Positions 33,397 to 40,707 of a stretch of DNA of 64,000 nt are shown piece by piece. The notes under the pieces were generated by a model. The model worked only from the letters and a program-made list of their open reading frames with translations, was not told the DNA's origin and ran no database searches. Source of the DNA: JBFAPK01 sp040676675. Its GTDB lineage: Bacteria; Actinomycetota; Actinomycetes; Mycobacteriales; Micromonosporaceae. Position 1 is the stretch's first letter. Each line of letters begins with the position of its first letter. The stretch spans positions 1-64,000 of the forward strand of contig NZ_JBFAPK010000024.1 in the NCBI RefSeq assembly GCF_040676675.1, in the 5' to 3' direction. Both the position numbers and the translations under genes were made by a program.

Positions 33397-34617
33397 TCAG
33401 CGGGGCGGAATGCGGACGGTCTCCACCCAGGCCGGTGGTTCCGGTGGGGACCCGCCGCCGAGGAGCGCGGCGATCAGCCGGGCCGACGGCGGCTCGTCCG
33501 GCCAGGGGGTGAGCCCGTCGGTGAGCACCACGACGACCTGGGGCCGGTCGGGCGCGCCCAGGGCGGCGCGGATGCCGACCCGCATGTCGGTACCGCCGCC
33601 GCCCGTGAGCGTCACGTCGTCGGCCCTGGTCACCCGGGACACCGCCTGCACGTCCGCGTCGCAGGCCAGCACGGACACCCGGTTGCCCCGCACACCCACC
33701 TCGCGCAGCACCCCGGTCACCTCGCCGAGCGCCGCCGCCAGCTCGTCGGGCCCCATCGAACCCGAGGTGTCCACCACGATCGCCACCCGGGGCAGCGGGC
33801 GGCGCAGGCTCGGCAGGACCACCCCGCCCAGCGCGGGCGTACGCCTCGACGGCCGGCGGTACGTGTAGTCGACCGCGCCGCTGGCCCAGGCGACCGCCTC
33901 GCGTACCGCGCCGGCGAGCACCCGCCGCCAGTCGACCACCGGTTCGAGTAGCTGCTCGGCCCAGCGCTGCCACCCGCCGGGCAACCGGCCACGGCCGCGC
34001 TGGTGGGCCCGCATGGCCTCGGCGGTGTGCCGGCGCAGCGCGTCCGCCTCGACCGGGCTCACCCCGGGCATCGCGCCGCCCTCGCCCAGCTCCCACGGGC
34101 ACGGCCGGCCGTGCGCCCCGGAACCGCACTCGCTGGCGAGGTTCTCCGGCAGCCGGGGCAGGTACGCCTCGAACAGCTCGCCGGTGGGCAGACCGAAGCG
34201 GCCCGGCTCGGCGCGGCCGACGGGCAGCGCCAACCCGTCGGCGAGCAGGTCGTCGTTGATCTCGCAGTCCTGCGCCACGTTGACGCGCAGGTGGTCGCGC
34301 TGCTGGTCGGCGGGGAGCCGGGCGGCCCGCCCGGGATGGTCCCGCAGCAGGTGGGCCACCTCGTGGATCCAGACCCCGGCCAGCTCGGCCACCGGGGTCG
34401 CGGCCACGAAGTCGGGCGAGACGTAGCAGCGCCAGTGCCGGTCGACCGCCATCGTCGGTACCTCGGCGGTCGGCACCACCGAGAGCGCGTAGAGCGCCGA
34501 GGCGAAGTACGGGCGGTCGGTGGCGGCCCGGAACCGCGCGGCGAGCAGCTTGACCCGGTCGAACTCCACCGGCCCGGGCGGCTCGGGCGGGTTCGCCCGG
34601 GGGCCGGGACCGCTCAT
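33397..34617 (-). CDS. vWA protein with HEXXH metallopeptidase-like region (DUF2201 type)
   Basis: A 406-residue protein, the last of the five-gene operon. The N-terminal half is a putative metallopeptidase domain with HEVAH at residues 85-89 and VNVAQDCEINDDL (113-124), a typical DUF2201 signature. The C-terminal half is a von Willebrand A domain with a complete MIDAS start DTSGSMG (Asp283, Ser285, Ser287), then TGGGGTDMRVGI and VVVLTDGLTPW. Such proteins are the usual partners of MoxR ATPases. Its ATG overlaps the MoxR stop by 4 nt. No signal peptide, so it is cytosolic. Confidence 0.88.
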   Translation of the reverse strand: MSGPGPRANPPEPPGPVEFDRVKLLAARFRAATDRPYFASALYALSVVPTAEVPTMAVDRHWRCYVSPDFVAATPVAELAGVWIHEVAHLLRDHPGRAARLPADQQRDHLRVNVAQDCEINDDLLADGLALPVGRAEPGRFGLPTGELFEAYLPRLPENLASECGSGAHGRPCPWELGEGGAMPGVSPVEADALRRHTAEAMRAHQRGRGRLPGGWQRWAEQLLEPVVDWRRVLAGAVREAVAWASGAVDYTYRRPSRRTPALGGVVLPSLRRPLPRVAIVVDTSGSMGPDELAAALGEVTGVLREVGVRGNRVSVLACDADVQAVSRVTRADDVTLTGGGGTDMRVGIRAALGAPDRPQVVVVLTDGLTPWPDEPPSARLIAALLGGGSPPEPPAWVETVRIPPR

Positions 34618-35798
34618 CCGGCGGCCAGCGCGCCGGAGAGGTGCAGCAGGTCGAGGAAGTGGTCGATGCCCTCGGGTACCGGCCAGTCGGTGTGCCGCAG
34701 CGCCGCCAGGTCACCGGCGGCGCGGGCCGCGACGTCCGGTACGCCCGCCTCGACGGCCTTGGCAAGCACCGCCCAGCCCGCCTCCCACCGCCGCTGGGTC
34801 AGGTTGCCCTGCACGGCCGCGACCACGGCGGTCAGGAAGGCCAACTGCCGGTCGCCCCGGGCCGGCAGCGCGAACGCGTCCGGATCGGCCAGCACCCGGT
34901 CCGGGTCCGGCAGGTCGAGTTCCTCCAGGTAGGAGAGGAGTTCCATACCGGCGCCGTCGCCGACCGCGCCGACCACGGCCGCCGAGACCGCCTCGGGCGC
35001 GGCGCCGGTGGCGTACCCGACCGCGATCAGGCGCAGCGCCATCTCCCAGCTCCGCGGCGACGGCCAGGCCTGACCCCGGGCCTCCGCGTCGGCCGGCAGG
35101 TGGTGCGCCAGGCCCGGCCGGGCGGTGAGGAAGCCGGAGATCGCGCCCCGGGCCCGGGCCACCGCGCCGGCGACCCGCGCCGGGTCCACCACGGGAACCG
35201 GTACGGCGGGCCAGGTGCCGGCGAGCCCCCGCGCGACGGTACGCGGATCGTGCGTCCAGTGCAGGTGGACGAAGCGGTTGGCCAGCGGCGGGCTCAGGTG
35301 CCACCCGTCGGCGGCGCTGGACGGCGGGTTGGCCGCCGCGACGACCCGTACCGGCTCGGGCAGTTGCAGGCTGCCGACCCGGCGTTCGAGGACGACCCGG
35401 AGCAGGGCCGCCTGTACCGCCGGCGGGGCGGACGAGAGCTCGTCGAAGAAGACGATCCCCCGGCCGGTACGCGTCAGCCGCACCGCCCAGTCCGGCGGTG
35501 CCATCGGCACCCCCGTACCGGCCGGGTCGTCGCCGATGATCGGCAGCCCGGCGAAGTCGGAGGGCTCGTGCACGCTGGCGATGACCGTCTCCAGCCGTAC
35601 CCCGAGACCGTCGGCGAGCTGCTGCAACCCGGCCGACTTGCCGATGCCGGGCTCGCCCCAGAGCAGGACCGGCAGGTTCGCCGAGACCGCGAGGGCCAGC
35701 GCCTCCAGCCGGTGGTTGCGCCCGGGCTCGGTGCGCGCGTGGCGGATCCGGGCGTTCAGCTCGTCGGCCGCGCCGAGCGGGTCGATGGCGCCGCTCAC
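34614..35798 (-). CDS. MoxR-type AAA+ ATPase
   Basis: A 394-residue AAA+ ATPase: Walker A GEPGIGKS (residues 48-55), Walker B GIVFFDELSS (Asp119, Glu120), sensor 1 VVAAANPPSS and an Arg-containing LANRFVHLHW. MoxR ATPases act with vWA proteins as chaperones that insert cofactors or remodel complexes. GTG 35798 overlaps the ankyrin gene stop (GTGA), and its own stop overlaps the vWA gene start, so the ATPase and vWA subunits are made together. Confidence 0.9.
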   Translation of the reverse strand: MSGAIDPLGAADELNARIRHARTEPGRNHRLEALALAVSANLPVLLWGEPGIGKSAGLQQLADGLGVRLETVIASVHEPSDFAGLPIIGDDPAGTGVPMAPPDWAVRLTRTGRGIVFFDELSSAPPAVQAALLRVVLERRVGSLQLPEPVRVVAAANPPSSAADGWHLSPPLANRFVHLHWTHDPRTVARGLAGTWPAVPVPVVDPARVAGAVARARGAISGFLTARPGLAHHLPADAEARGQAWPSPRSWEMALRLIAVGYATGAAPEAVSAAVVGAVGDGAGMELLSYLEELDLPDPDRVLADPDAFALPARGDRQLAFLTAVVAAVQGNLTQRRWEAGWAVLAKAVEAGVPDVAARAAGDLAALRHTDWPVPEGIDHFLDLLHLSGALAAG

Positions 35799-37552
35799 TC
35801 GTCCTCCTCGTCCTCGTCTACGTCCTCGTCCCACCAGTCGTGGTTGTCCAGGTCCTCGCGGCCCTCCAACCGCTCGGCGAGAAACGGCAGGTCCTTGCGC
35901 TTGCGTACCCGGATCAGGTCGCGCACCGACCAGTCGGAGTGGTCGACCACGTCGACCCGGGCCCCGGCCGCGAGCAGCGCCTCCACCAGGGCCGGCGAGC
36001 CGTTGTCGCCGACGGCGATGTGCAGCGGGGTACGGTCGTGGTGGTCCCGCGCCTCAAGGTCCAGCCCCGCCTTCAGCAGTCGGGGCAGCAGCGGCTCGTG
36101 GTCGACCAGGTGCAGCAGGTGCAGCAGCGTCTGCCGCCGCCCGTTGCGCAGGCGCGGGTCGACGCCGGCGTCGAGCAGCCGCAGGACACCCCGGGTGTCG
36201 CCCTGCTGGACCAGGGAGAAGAACTCCTGCCGCTGGGCGCGCAGCCGGCGGGGCAGCCGGCCGTCGCTTTCCCGCCACGCCTGCCGTACCGCGAAGCAGC
36301 CGGCGCTCTTGCCGCCGAAGGCGCGCAGCGCCTGCTCCCGCCGTACCTCGGCCTCGGTGTGCGGGATGCCCAGCTCGCCGTCGCGCGACTGGACCTCGTG
36401 CCACTCGCCCCGGCAGCGCACCCGGACCGGTTCGGGCAGGGCCGGCTCCGGCGGACCGACCGGTCCCACGGCGGCGGCACGGTCCGGGAAGAACGCGGCC
36501 CGGACCAGCGGGTGCAACCGGTCCGGGTCGAGCCGGCCGGTGCGCAGCAGGTCGAAGTCGGGTAGCCGGCGCCAGAGCACGTCCGGCAGCGGCGTGGCGT
36601 CCCGGTCCTTGCGGGCGTCGGTGAACCAGGCCCAGACGACGCCCTCCTCGTCGGGGCTCAGGTGCAGACCGACCTGCCAGCTCAGCAGGATCCGTACCGA
36701 GCCGGCACCGGTGGCGGCGCAGACCTCGCGCACCGCCGCCGGGATCCGGGTGAGCGCCAGCGGCAGCCGCCGGAGCAGGGCGAGCGGTTGCCGCCGCCCG
36801 CGCCAGCTGGGCAGCTCCGGGTTCCAGTCGGCCGGTTGGATGCCGACCGCGTCGAACGCCTCGACGACCCGGTCGCCGTCGAGCAGGCCGATGACCCACT
36901 CCGCCCAGGTCGCCGGGTCGGCCCCGCCAGCCGCCGTGGGGCGCCCGGGTCCGCCGGCCCCCGCCGGGCGCGGCGGCCGGACGCCGGGCAACTCGTCGGG
37001 GCGCAGTGGGGTGCCGTCGCCGTGGAAGAACGGCAGGCGGGCGCCGCCGCCGCACAACCGCCGCAGCCCGTCGACCCGCCGGGCGTCCCAGAGCGCACGG
37101 GCATCCCCCGAGCCGTAGCTGTCCCGAGCCCGGGCGCCCTTCGCGTTGCCGTGCACCCGCAGCACGATCCGCTGCGGACCGTCCACCATGGGCGGTGTCC
37201 GTACCTGGAGGAGCACGTCGGGGCCGTAGCCGGCGAGCGTGATCGTGCGCCGGGGAGCGAGGGTCGTCCGGCCGCCCAGGTATCGCGGCAGGTGCCAGCG
37301 CAGCAGGTCCGGCGCGAAGTGGGTCAGGTCTTCCTCGATCGCCTCGGCCACCTCGCGGCCCGCGCGCGCGGCAACCTCGGCGAGGTCGAACGCGACGTCG
37401 ACGTTCGCGGCCGCGCAGGCGCCCCGCCAGTCCCCGGCCAGCCGGCGCTCGGTGGCCAGCTCGATCATCGACCGTGGCACCGCGTACCGGCGGACCCGCT
37501 GCCAGCTCGCCGCCTCGTCCTGCGGGAGCCAGGGAAGCTCCGTCGTGCTCAC
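35795..37552 (-). CDS. Ankyrin-repeat protein with a large unknown N-terminal domain
   Basis: A 585-residue cytosolic protein. Residues 1 to about 450 form a domain I do not recognise, rich in Trp/Arg/Leu (TLAPRRTITLAGYGPDVLLQ, WAEWVIGLLDGDRVVEAFD). Three or so ankyrin repeats follow (about 455-555), the clearest being DHHDRTPLHIAVGDNGSPALVEALLAAGARVDVVD. The C-terminal tail DEDVDEDEEDE is very acidic. GTG 37552 overlaps the LRR gene stop. In its operon it is probably a binding or scaffold subunit; the N-terminal domain may be the effector. Confidence 0.8.
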   Translation of the reverse strand: MSTTELPWLPQDEAASWQRVRRYAVPRSMIELATERRLAGDWRGACAAANVDVAFDLAEVAARAGREVAEAIEEDLTHFAPDLLRWHLPRYLGGRTTLAPRRTITLAGYGPDVLLQVRTPPMVDGPQRIVLRVHGNAKGARARDSYGSGDARALWDARRVDGLRRLCGGGARLPFFHGDGTPLRPDELPGVRPPRPAGAGGPGRPTAAGGADPATWAEWVIGLLDGDRVVEAFDAVGIQPADWNPELPSWRGRRQPLALLRRLPLALTRIPAAVREVCAATGAGSVRILLSWQVGLHLSPDEEGVVWAWFTDARKDRDATPLPDVLWRRLPDFDLLRTGRLDPDRLHPLVRAAFFPDRAAAVGPVGPPEPALPEPVRVRCRGEWHEVQSRDGELGIPHTEAEVRREQALRAFGGKSAGCFAVRQAWRESDGRLPRRLRAQRQEFFSLVQQGDTRGVLRLLDAGVDPRLRNGRRQTLLHLLHLVDHEPLLPRLLKAGLDLEARDHHDRTPLHIAVGDNGSPALVEALLAAGARVDVVDHSDWSVRDLIRVRKRKDLPFLAERLEGREDLDNHDWWDEDVDEDEEDE

Positions 37553-38685
37553 CGGTAGACGCTGCCGATCGCGTGCAGGTCGGGATGGGTGGGCGCGCTC
37601 GGGCGCAGGTGCGGCGCCAGCGCCCGCTTCATCCGCCGGGGCACCCCGGGCCCGAGGCCCACGTACTCCAGCCGGGTACCGGCGGCCACCGCGGTCACGA
37701 CGTGCCGGGCGCCCAGGCCGGTGATCCCGGTGTGCCGCAGTTCGAGCCGGCGCAGCGCGCTGCCCGGCAGCGCCTCGGCCAGCGTCCGCGCCCCCTGGTC
37801 GCCGGTGGAGTTGGCGGGCGCCCCCAGGCTGCGCTCCGACATCGGCCGGCCCAGGTCCAGCGTCTCGATCCCGGCGAGCGCGTCGGCGAGCGCCCGCGCC
37901 CCGGTCGGCCCGATCCCGTTGCCGCCCAGCCCGAGCCGGACCGGCCGGCCCGGGTCGACGGCGGCGGCCAGCGTGGCCGCGCCCCGGTCGCCCAGGTGGT
38001 TGGCGGGCAGGTACAGCTCGCGCACTCCGGCGTCGCGCAGCAGCGCCGCGAGCAGGTCGGCGTCCTCCGGGCCGAGCCCGTTGCCACCGAGGAAGAGCCG
38101 TTCCAGCGGGGTCGGTCGGTCGAGTAGGACCGTGAGCAGGGTCCGCAGCCCCGCGCCGGTGATCCCGGTGTTGACCAGGTCAAGCGTGCGCAGGGTGACG
38201 TTGGCGCGGAGCATCCCGGCCAGCGCGGCGAGCCCCGCGTCGCCGATCGGGTTGCGCTTCAGCCAGAGGGCGCGGACCGTACCGTCGCCGGCCAGGCGGG
38301 CCGCGAGCGCGGCGACGCCGTCCGGGTCGATCCGGTTGCAGCCGAGGTAGAGGGTGTGCAACCCGTGCCCCTCGGCCAGCGCCTCGGCGACGGAACGCGC
38401 CCCGGCCGGGCCGAGCGAGTTGGTGCCGAGCAGCAGGTGCACGGCGTGCGGCGAGCGTACGGCGACCGGCAGCAACCGGGCCGCGCCGGCCGGGCCGAGT
38501 CCCTGCTTGCACAGGTCCACTCGGCCGTCCGGTCGCAGCGTGCCGAGCCGGTACGCCTCGCTCTCGGCCACCGGCCGGGGATCGGCGAGCCGGGCGAGCA
38601 GCGGGTCGAGGCCGGCCGGGTCGGCCAGCGCGACGTCCGGGTGCTCGATCGCGGGGCATCGTACGGGGGTCGGCTCCATCGTCAC
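37549..38685 (-). CDS. Leucine-rich-repeat protein (RNase-inhibitor type)
   Basis: A 378-residue protein composed mostly of about nine LRRs of 27-29 residues with the pattern LxxLxLxxNxIGxxGAxALAxAL, for instance LYLGCNRIDPDGVAALAARL and LFLGGNGLGPEDADLLAALL. This is the ribonuclease-inhibitor-like subclass, a curved binding surface with no catalytic activity. No export signal, so it acts in the cytosol. Start GTG 38685 overlaps the stop of the SDR gene, and its stop overlaps the start of the ankyrin gene. Confidence 0.86.
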   Translation of the reverse strand: MTMEPTPVRCPAIEHPDVALADPAGLDPLLARLADPRPVAESEAYRLGTLRPDGRVDLCKQGLGPAGAARLLPVAVRSPHAVHLLLGTNSLGPAGARSVAEALAEGHGLHTLYLGCNRIDPDGVAALAARLAGDGTVRALWLKRNPIGDAGLAALAGMLRANVTLRTLDLVNTGITGAGLRTLLTVLLDRPTPLERLFLGGNGLGPEDADLLAALLRDAGVRELYLPANHLGDRGAATLAAAVDPGRPVRLGLGGNGIGPTGARALADALAGIETLDLGRPMSERSLGAPANSTGDQGARTLAEALPGSALRRLELRHTGITGLGARHVVTAVAAGTRLEYVGLGPGVPRRMKRALAPHLRPSAPTHPDLHAIGSVYR

Positions 38686-40208
38686 CACTCCACCGGTCGG
38701 TAGTCCTTCAGGAAGACGCCGGACATCGGCTCCCCGCCGATGCCGCGCACGATCGGGTCGTACACCCGGGCCGCGCCGTCGATCACGTCCAGCGGTGGAC
38801 GGAACCCGGCCTCCCGCTGGGCCAGCTTCTCCGGGTGCGGGCGCTCGTCGGTGACCCAGCCGGTGTCCACGCTGGTCATGTGGATGCCGGCGCGGGCGTA
38901 GTCGGCGGCGACGGTGCGGGTCAGCATGTTCAGCGAGGCCTTGGCCATGTTGGTGTGCGCGTGGCGCACGGTCTTGTTCCGCCGGGAGAAGCTGCCCTCC
39001 ATGGCGGAGACCTGCACGACGTACCGGTCCGGGAAGGGCGAGGCGGTCAGCAGCCCGCGCAGCCGCGAGGTGAGCAGGAACGGCGCGAAGGCGTTGACGA
39101 GCTGCACCTCCAGCCACTCGGCCGGCTCGATCTCGTGCAGCCGCAGGCTCCAGCTGTTGCGGTCGCGCAGGTCCAGCGGCTGGCCGGTCTCGTCCACGCG
39201 GCCCGCCGGGAAGAGCGCGTCCAGGCCGGCCGGCGGGTGGGCGGTGCCGGCGAGGGCGAGCGCCCCGGACCGAGCCGCGCCGTGGTCCGGCGCCGCCGCG
39301 CCGATCCGCAGGTCGCCGCCGCCCGCCACCAGCTCGACCCGCGCGGCGGCCCCGGTGAGCGGCTCCCGCTCGGCGGCGCGGACCTCCCGGTGGTACGCCG
39401 CCGGGCGGCGGATCGTCTGCGCCGCGTTGTTGACCAGGATGTCGAGGTGGGCGAACCGCTCGGGGATCGCGGCCAGCAGGTCGGCCACCCCGGCCAGGTC
39501 GAGGAAGTCCACCCCGTGTACGTGCAGCCGGTCGAGCCAGTCGGCCGAGTCCGGTACGGCCGCGAAGCGGCGCGCGGCGTCGCGCGGGAATCGGGTGGTG
39601 ACGAGGACCTCGGCGCCGTCCCGGAGCAGCTTCAGCGCCACCTGGAAGCCGATTTTTATCCGGCCGCCGGTGACGACGGCCCGCCGGCCGCGCAGGTCGC
39701 ACCGGGCGTGCCGGCGCAGCGCGTTCTCGGTGGCGCAGTCCGGGCAGAGCAGGTGGTAGTCGGCGTGCACCCGGCGGTAGCGCGTCTTGCAGACGTAGCA
39801 GCGTCGTTCGCCCAGCAGGACCGGCCCGGCGGACGCCTCGCTGTCCGACGTGCCCGGTCCGGCCTGGTCTGGCCGCGCCTGGTCCGGCGCGGGTCCGTCC
39901 GGTCCGGCCGCCCGAAGGTCGTCCGGCCCGACCACCGGGCGCGGGTCCTGATCGCGGTAGCGCGTCGCGGCCGCGCTGACCGCCCGGTCGTGGCGGGCGC
40001 GCTCCGCCCGGCGGGCCAGCTTGCGCCGCCGCTTGCTGGCCCGGTGCACCTGCTCCAGCGCGGCGCGCACCGGCGCCCAGCGGGGGTCGTCCGGATCCGC
40101 CTCGCCCACCTCGGCCAGCACCCGCAGGCAGGCGTCGATGTCAGCCTGCCCCGGCCCGTCGGTGCCGCTCGGTGTCGGCGTCACGGCGCGGTCTGGGGTC
40201 GGCGGCAT
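38682..40208 (-). CDS. Zinc-ribbon SDR-fold protein with altered active site
   Basis: A 508-residue protein. Residues 1-130 are a helical, charged region; a zinc ribbon follows (CYVC at 137-140, CPDC at 155-158). The rest is an SDR Rossmann domain with VTGGRIKIGFQVALKLL (Gly-rich loop near 180-187), NNAAQ (260-264), VSAMEG (Ser401) and HTNMAK. At the YxxxK position it has Thr419 and Lys423, so the catalytic Tyr is missing. From memory, eukaryotic SDR-like proteins share the GRIKIG and HTNMAKA signatures. ATG 40208 behind GAGGAG, 18 nt past the tRNA-like gene. First gene of the five-gene operon. Confidence 0.82.
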   Translation of the reverse strand: MPPTPDRAVTPTPSGTDGPGQADIDACLRVLAEVGEADPDDPRWAPVRAALEQVHRASKRRRKLARRAERARHDRAVSAAATRYRDQDPRPVVGPDDLRAAGPDGPAPDQARPDQAGPGTSDSEASAGPVLLGERRCYVCKTRYRRVHADYHLLCPDCATENALRRHARCDLRGRRAVVTGGRIKIGFQVALKLLRDGAEVLVTTRFPRDAARRFAAVPDSADWLDRLHVHGVDFLDLAGVADLLAAIPERFAHLDILVNNAAQTIRRPAAYHREVRAAEREPLTGAAARVELVAGGGDLRIGAAAPDHGAARSGALALAGTAHPPAGLDALFPAGRVDETGQPLDLRDRNSWSLRLHEIEPAEWLEVQLVNAFAPFLLTSRLRGLLTASPFPDRYVVQVSAMEGSFSRRNKTVRHAHTNMAKASLNMLTRTVAADYARAGIHMTSVDTGWVTDERPHPEKLAQREAGFRPPLDVIDGAARVYDPIVRGIGGEPMSGVFLKDYRPVEW

Positions 40209-40226
40209 CGGGCTCCTCGGCAGGGG

Positions 40227-40302
40227 TGGCGAGGCCGGTCGGATTCGAACCGACGTCCTCCAGCTTGCTGCTAAGGCGCGACGACCTCTGCGCTACAGCC
40301 TC
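40227..40302 (-). tRNA. tRNA-like gene, isotype uncertain (possible pseudo-tRNA)
   Basis: A 76-nt element with a 7-bp acceptor stem (GAGGCUG with CGGCCUC, one G-U), D arm, perfect 5-bp T stem (GUCGG/CCGAC) with loop TTCGAAT, discriminator G and encoded CCA. Canonical numbering puts AGC at 34-36, but position 33 is C rather than U, and the anticodon stem pairs at only two of five positions (27-43, 28-42). So it is either a degenerate tRNA or one with an unusual anticodon arm. It is read toward the five-gene operon. Confidence 0.62.
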
Positions 40303-40312
40303 GCCGTGCGGC

Positions 40313-40318
40313 AGCCTA
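40313..40318 (-). promoter_or_regulatory. Candidate -10 box for the tRNA-like gene and operon
   Basis: TAGGCT (read on the minus strand) lies 10 nt upstream of the mature 5' end of the tRNA-like gene. It may be the promoter for the tRNA-like gene and, by readthrough, for the five-gene operon, since only 18 nt separate them and no terminator is seen between. The -35 is unclear. Confidence 0.45.
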
Positions 40319-40482
40319 CCGATTGGGTGCGACGCTATCCGCCCCGGTCCGGACGCCGTCCGTTCGCCCCGGATCCGACCGCTCGCCATCTCCGGTACGG
40401 AACGGCCCCCGCGGAGCCACCCCGTACCAACGTTCCGGCCAGCCGACCCGCTCGGCGCGGAGACGCCGGGTGACCCGGGCGG

Positions 40483-40564
40483 AAGTAACTCGCTCTTCTC
40501 TCTCCACATCGAATGTGATGTGACCACGCCGTCGACGATGTAGGGCGAGAAGAGCGACCTACTT
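40483..40564. repeat. Long inverted repeat in the gap between the tRNA-like gene and serine hydrolase gene
   Basis: Arms 40483-40500 and 40547-40564 pair over 18 bp with a 2-bp mismatch, around a 46-nt loop that itself holds the hairpin CACATC/GATGTG (40505-40522). The 405-bp gap 40303-40707 has no convincing gene; this repeat, the promoter box and the hairpin at 40624 are what it holds. It is less GC-rich than its surroundings. Confidence 0.6.
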
Positions 40565-40623
40565 TCCGGCCCGCTACGGGGAGCGAGGACGAACCCGCCG
40601 CCCAGCCCGACGGGCATGCCGAC

Positions 40624-40670
40624 CGGGAGAAGGGCGTTGTCACAAACCGACCTTCAACACCCTTCTCCCG
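40624..40670 (-). terminator. Hairpin downstream of the secreted serine hydrolase gene
   Basis: Arms 40624-40639 and 40655-40670 pair at 15 of 16 positions with a 15-nt loop, 37 nt beyond the stop (40708) of the minus-strand gene. Confidence 0.7.
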
Positions 40671-40707
40671 TACCCATGATCGGGACCGACGTCGGACCCA
40701 CTCGGCG

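Noticed and set aside
40227..40302. tRNA-Ala call from the AGC triplet
   Set aside because: The acceptor stem lacks G3-U70, position 33 is C and the anticodon stem is unpaired, so the isotype cannot be named.
40172..40543. Peptides such as RIRTDVLQLAAKARRPLRYS and RSDSNRRPPACC
   Set aside because: They are translations of the tRNA-like gene, a well-known source of false proteins.
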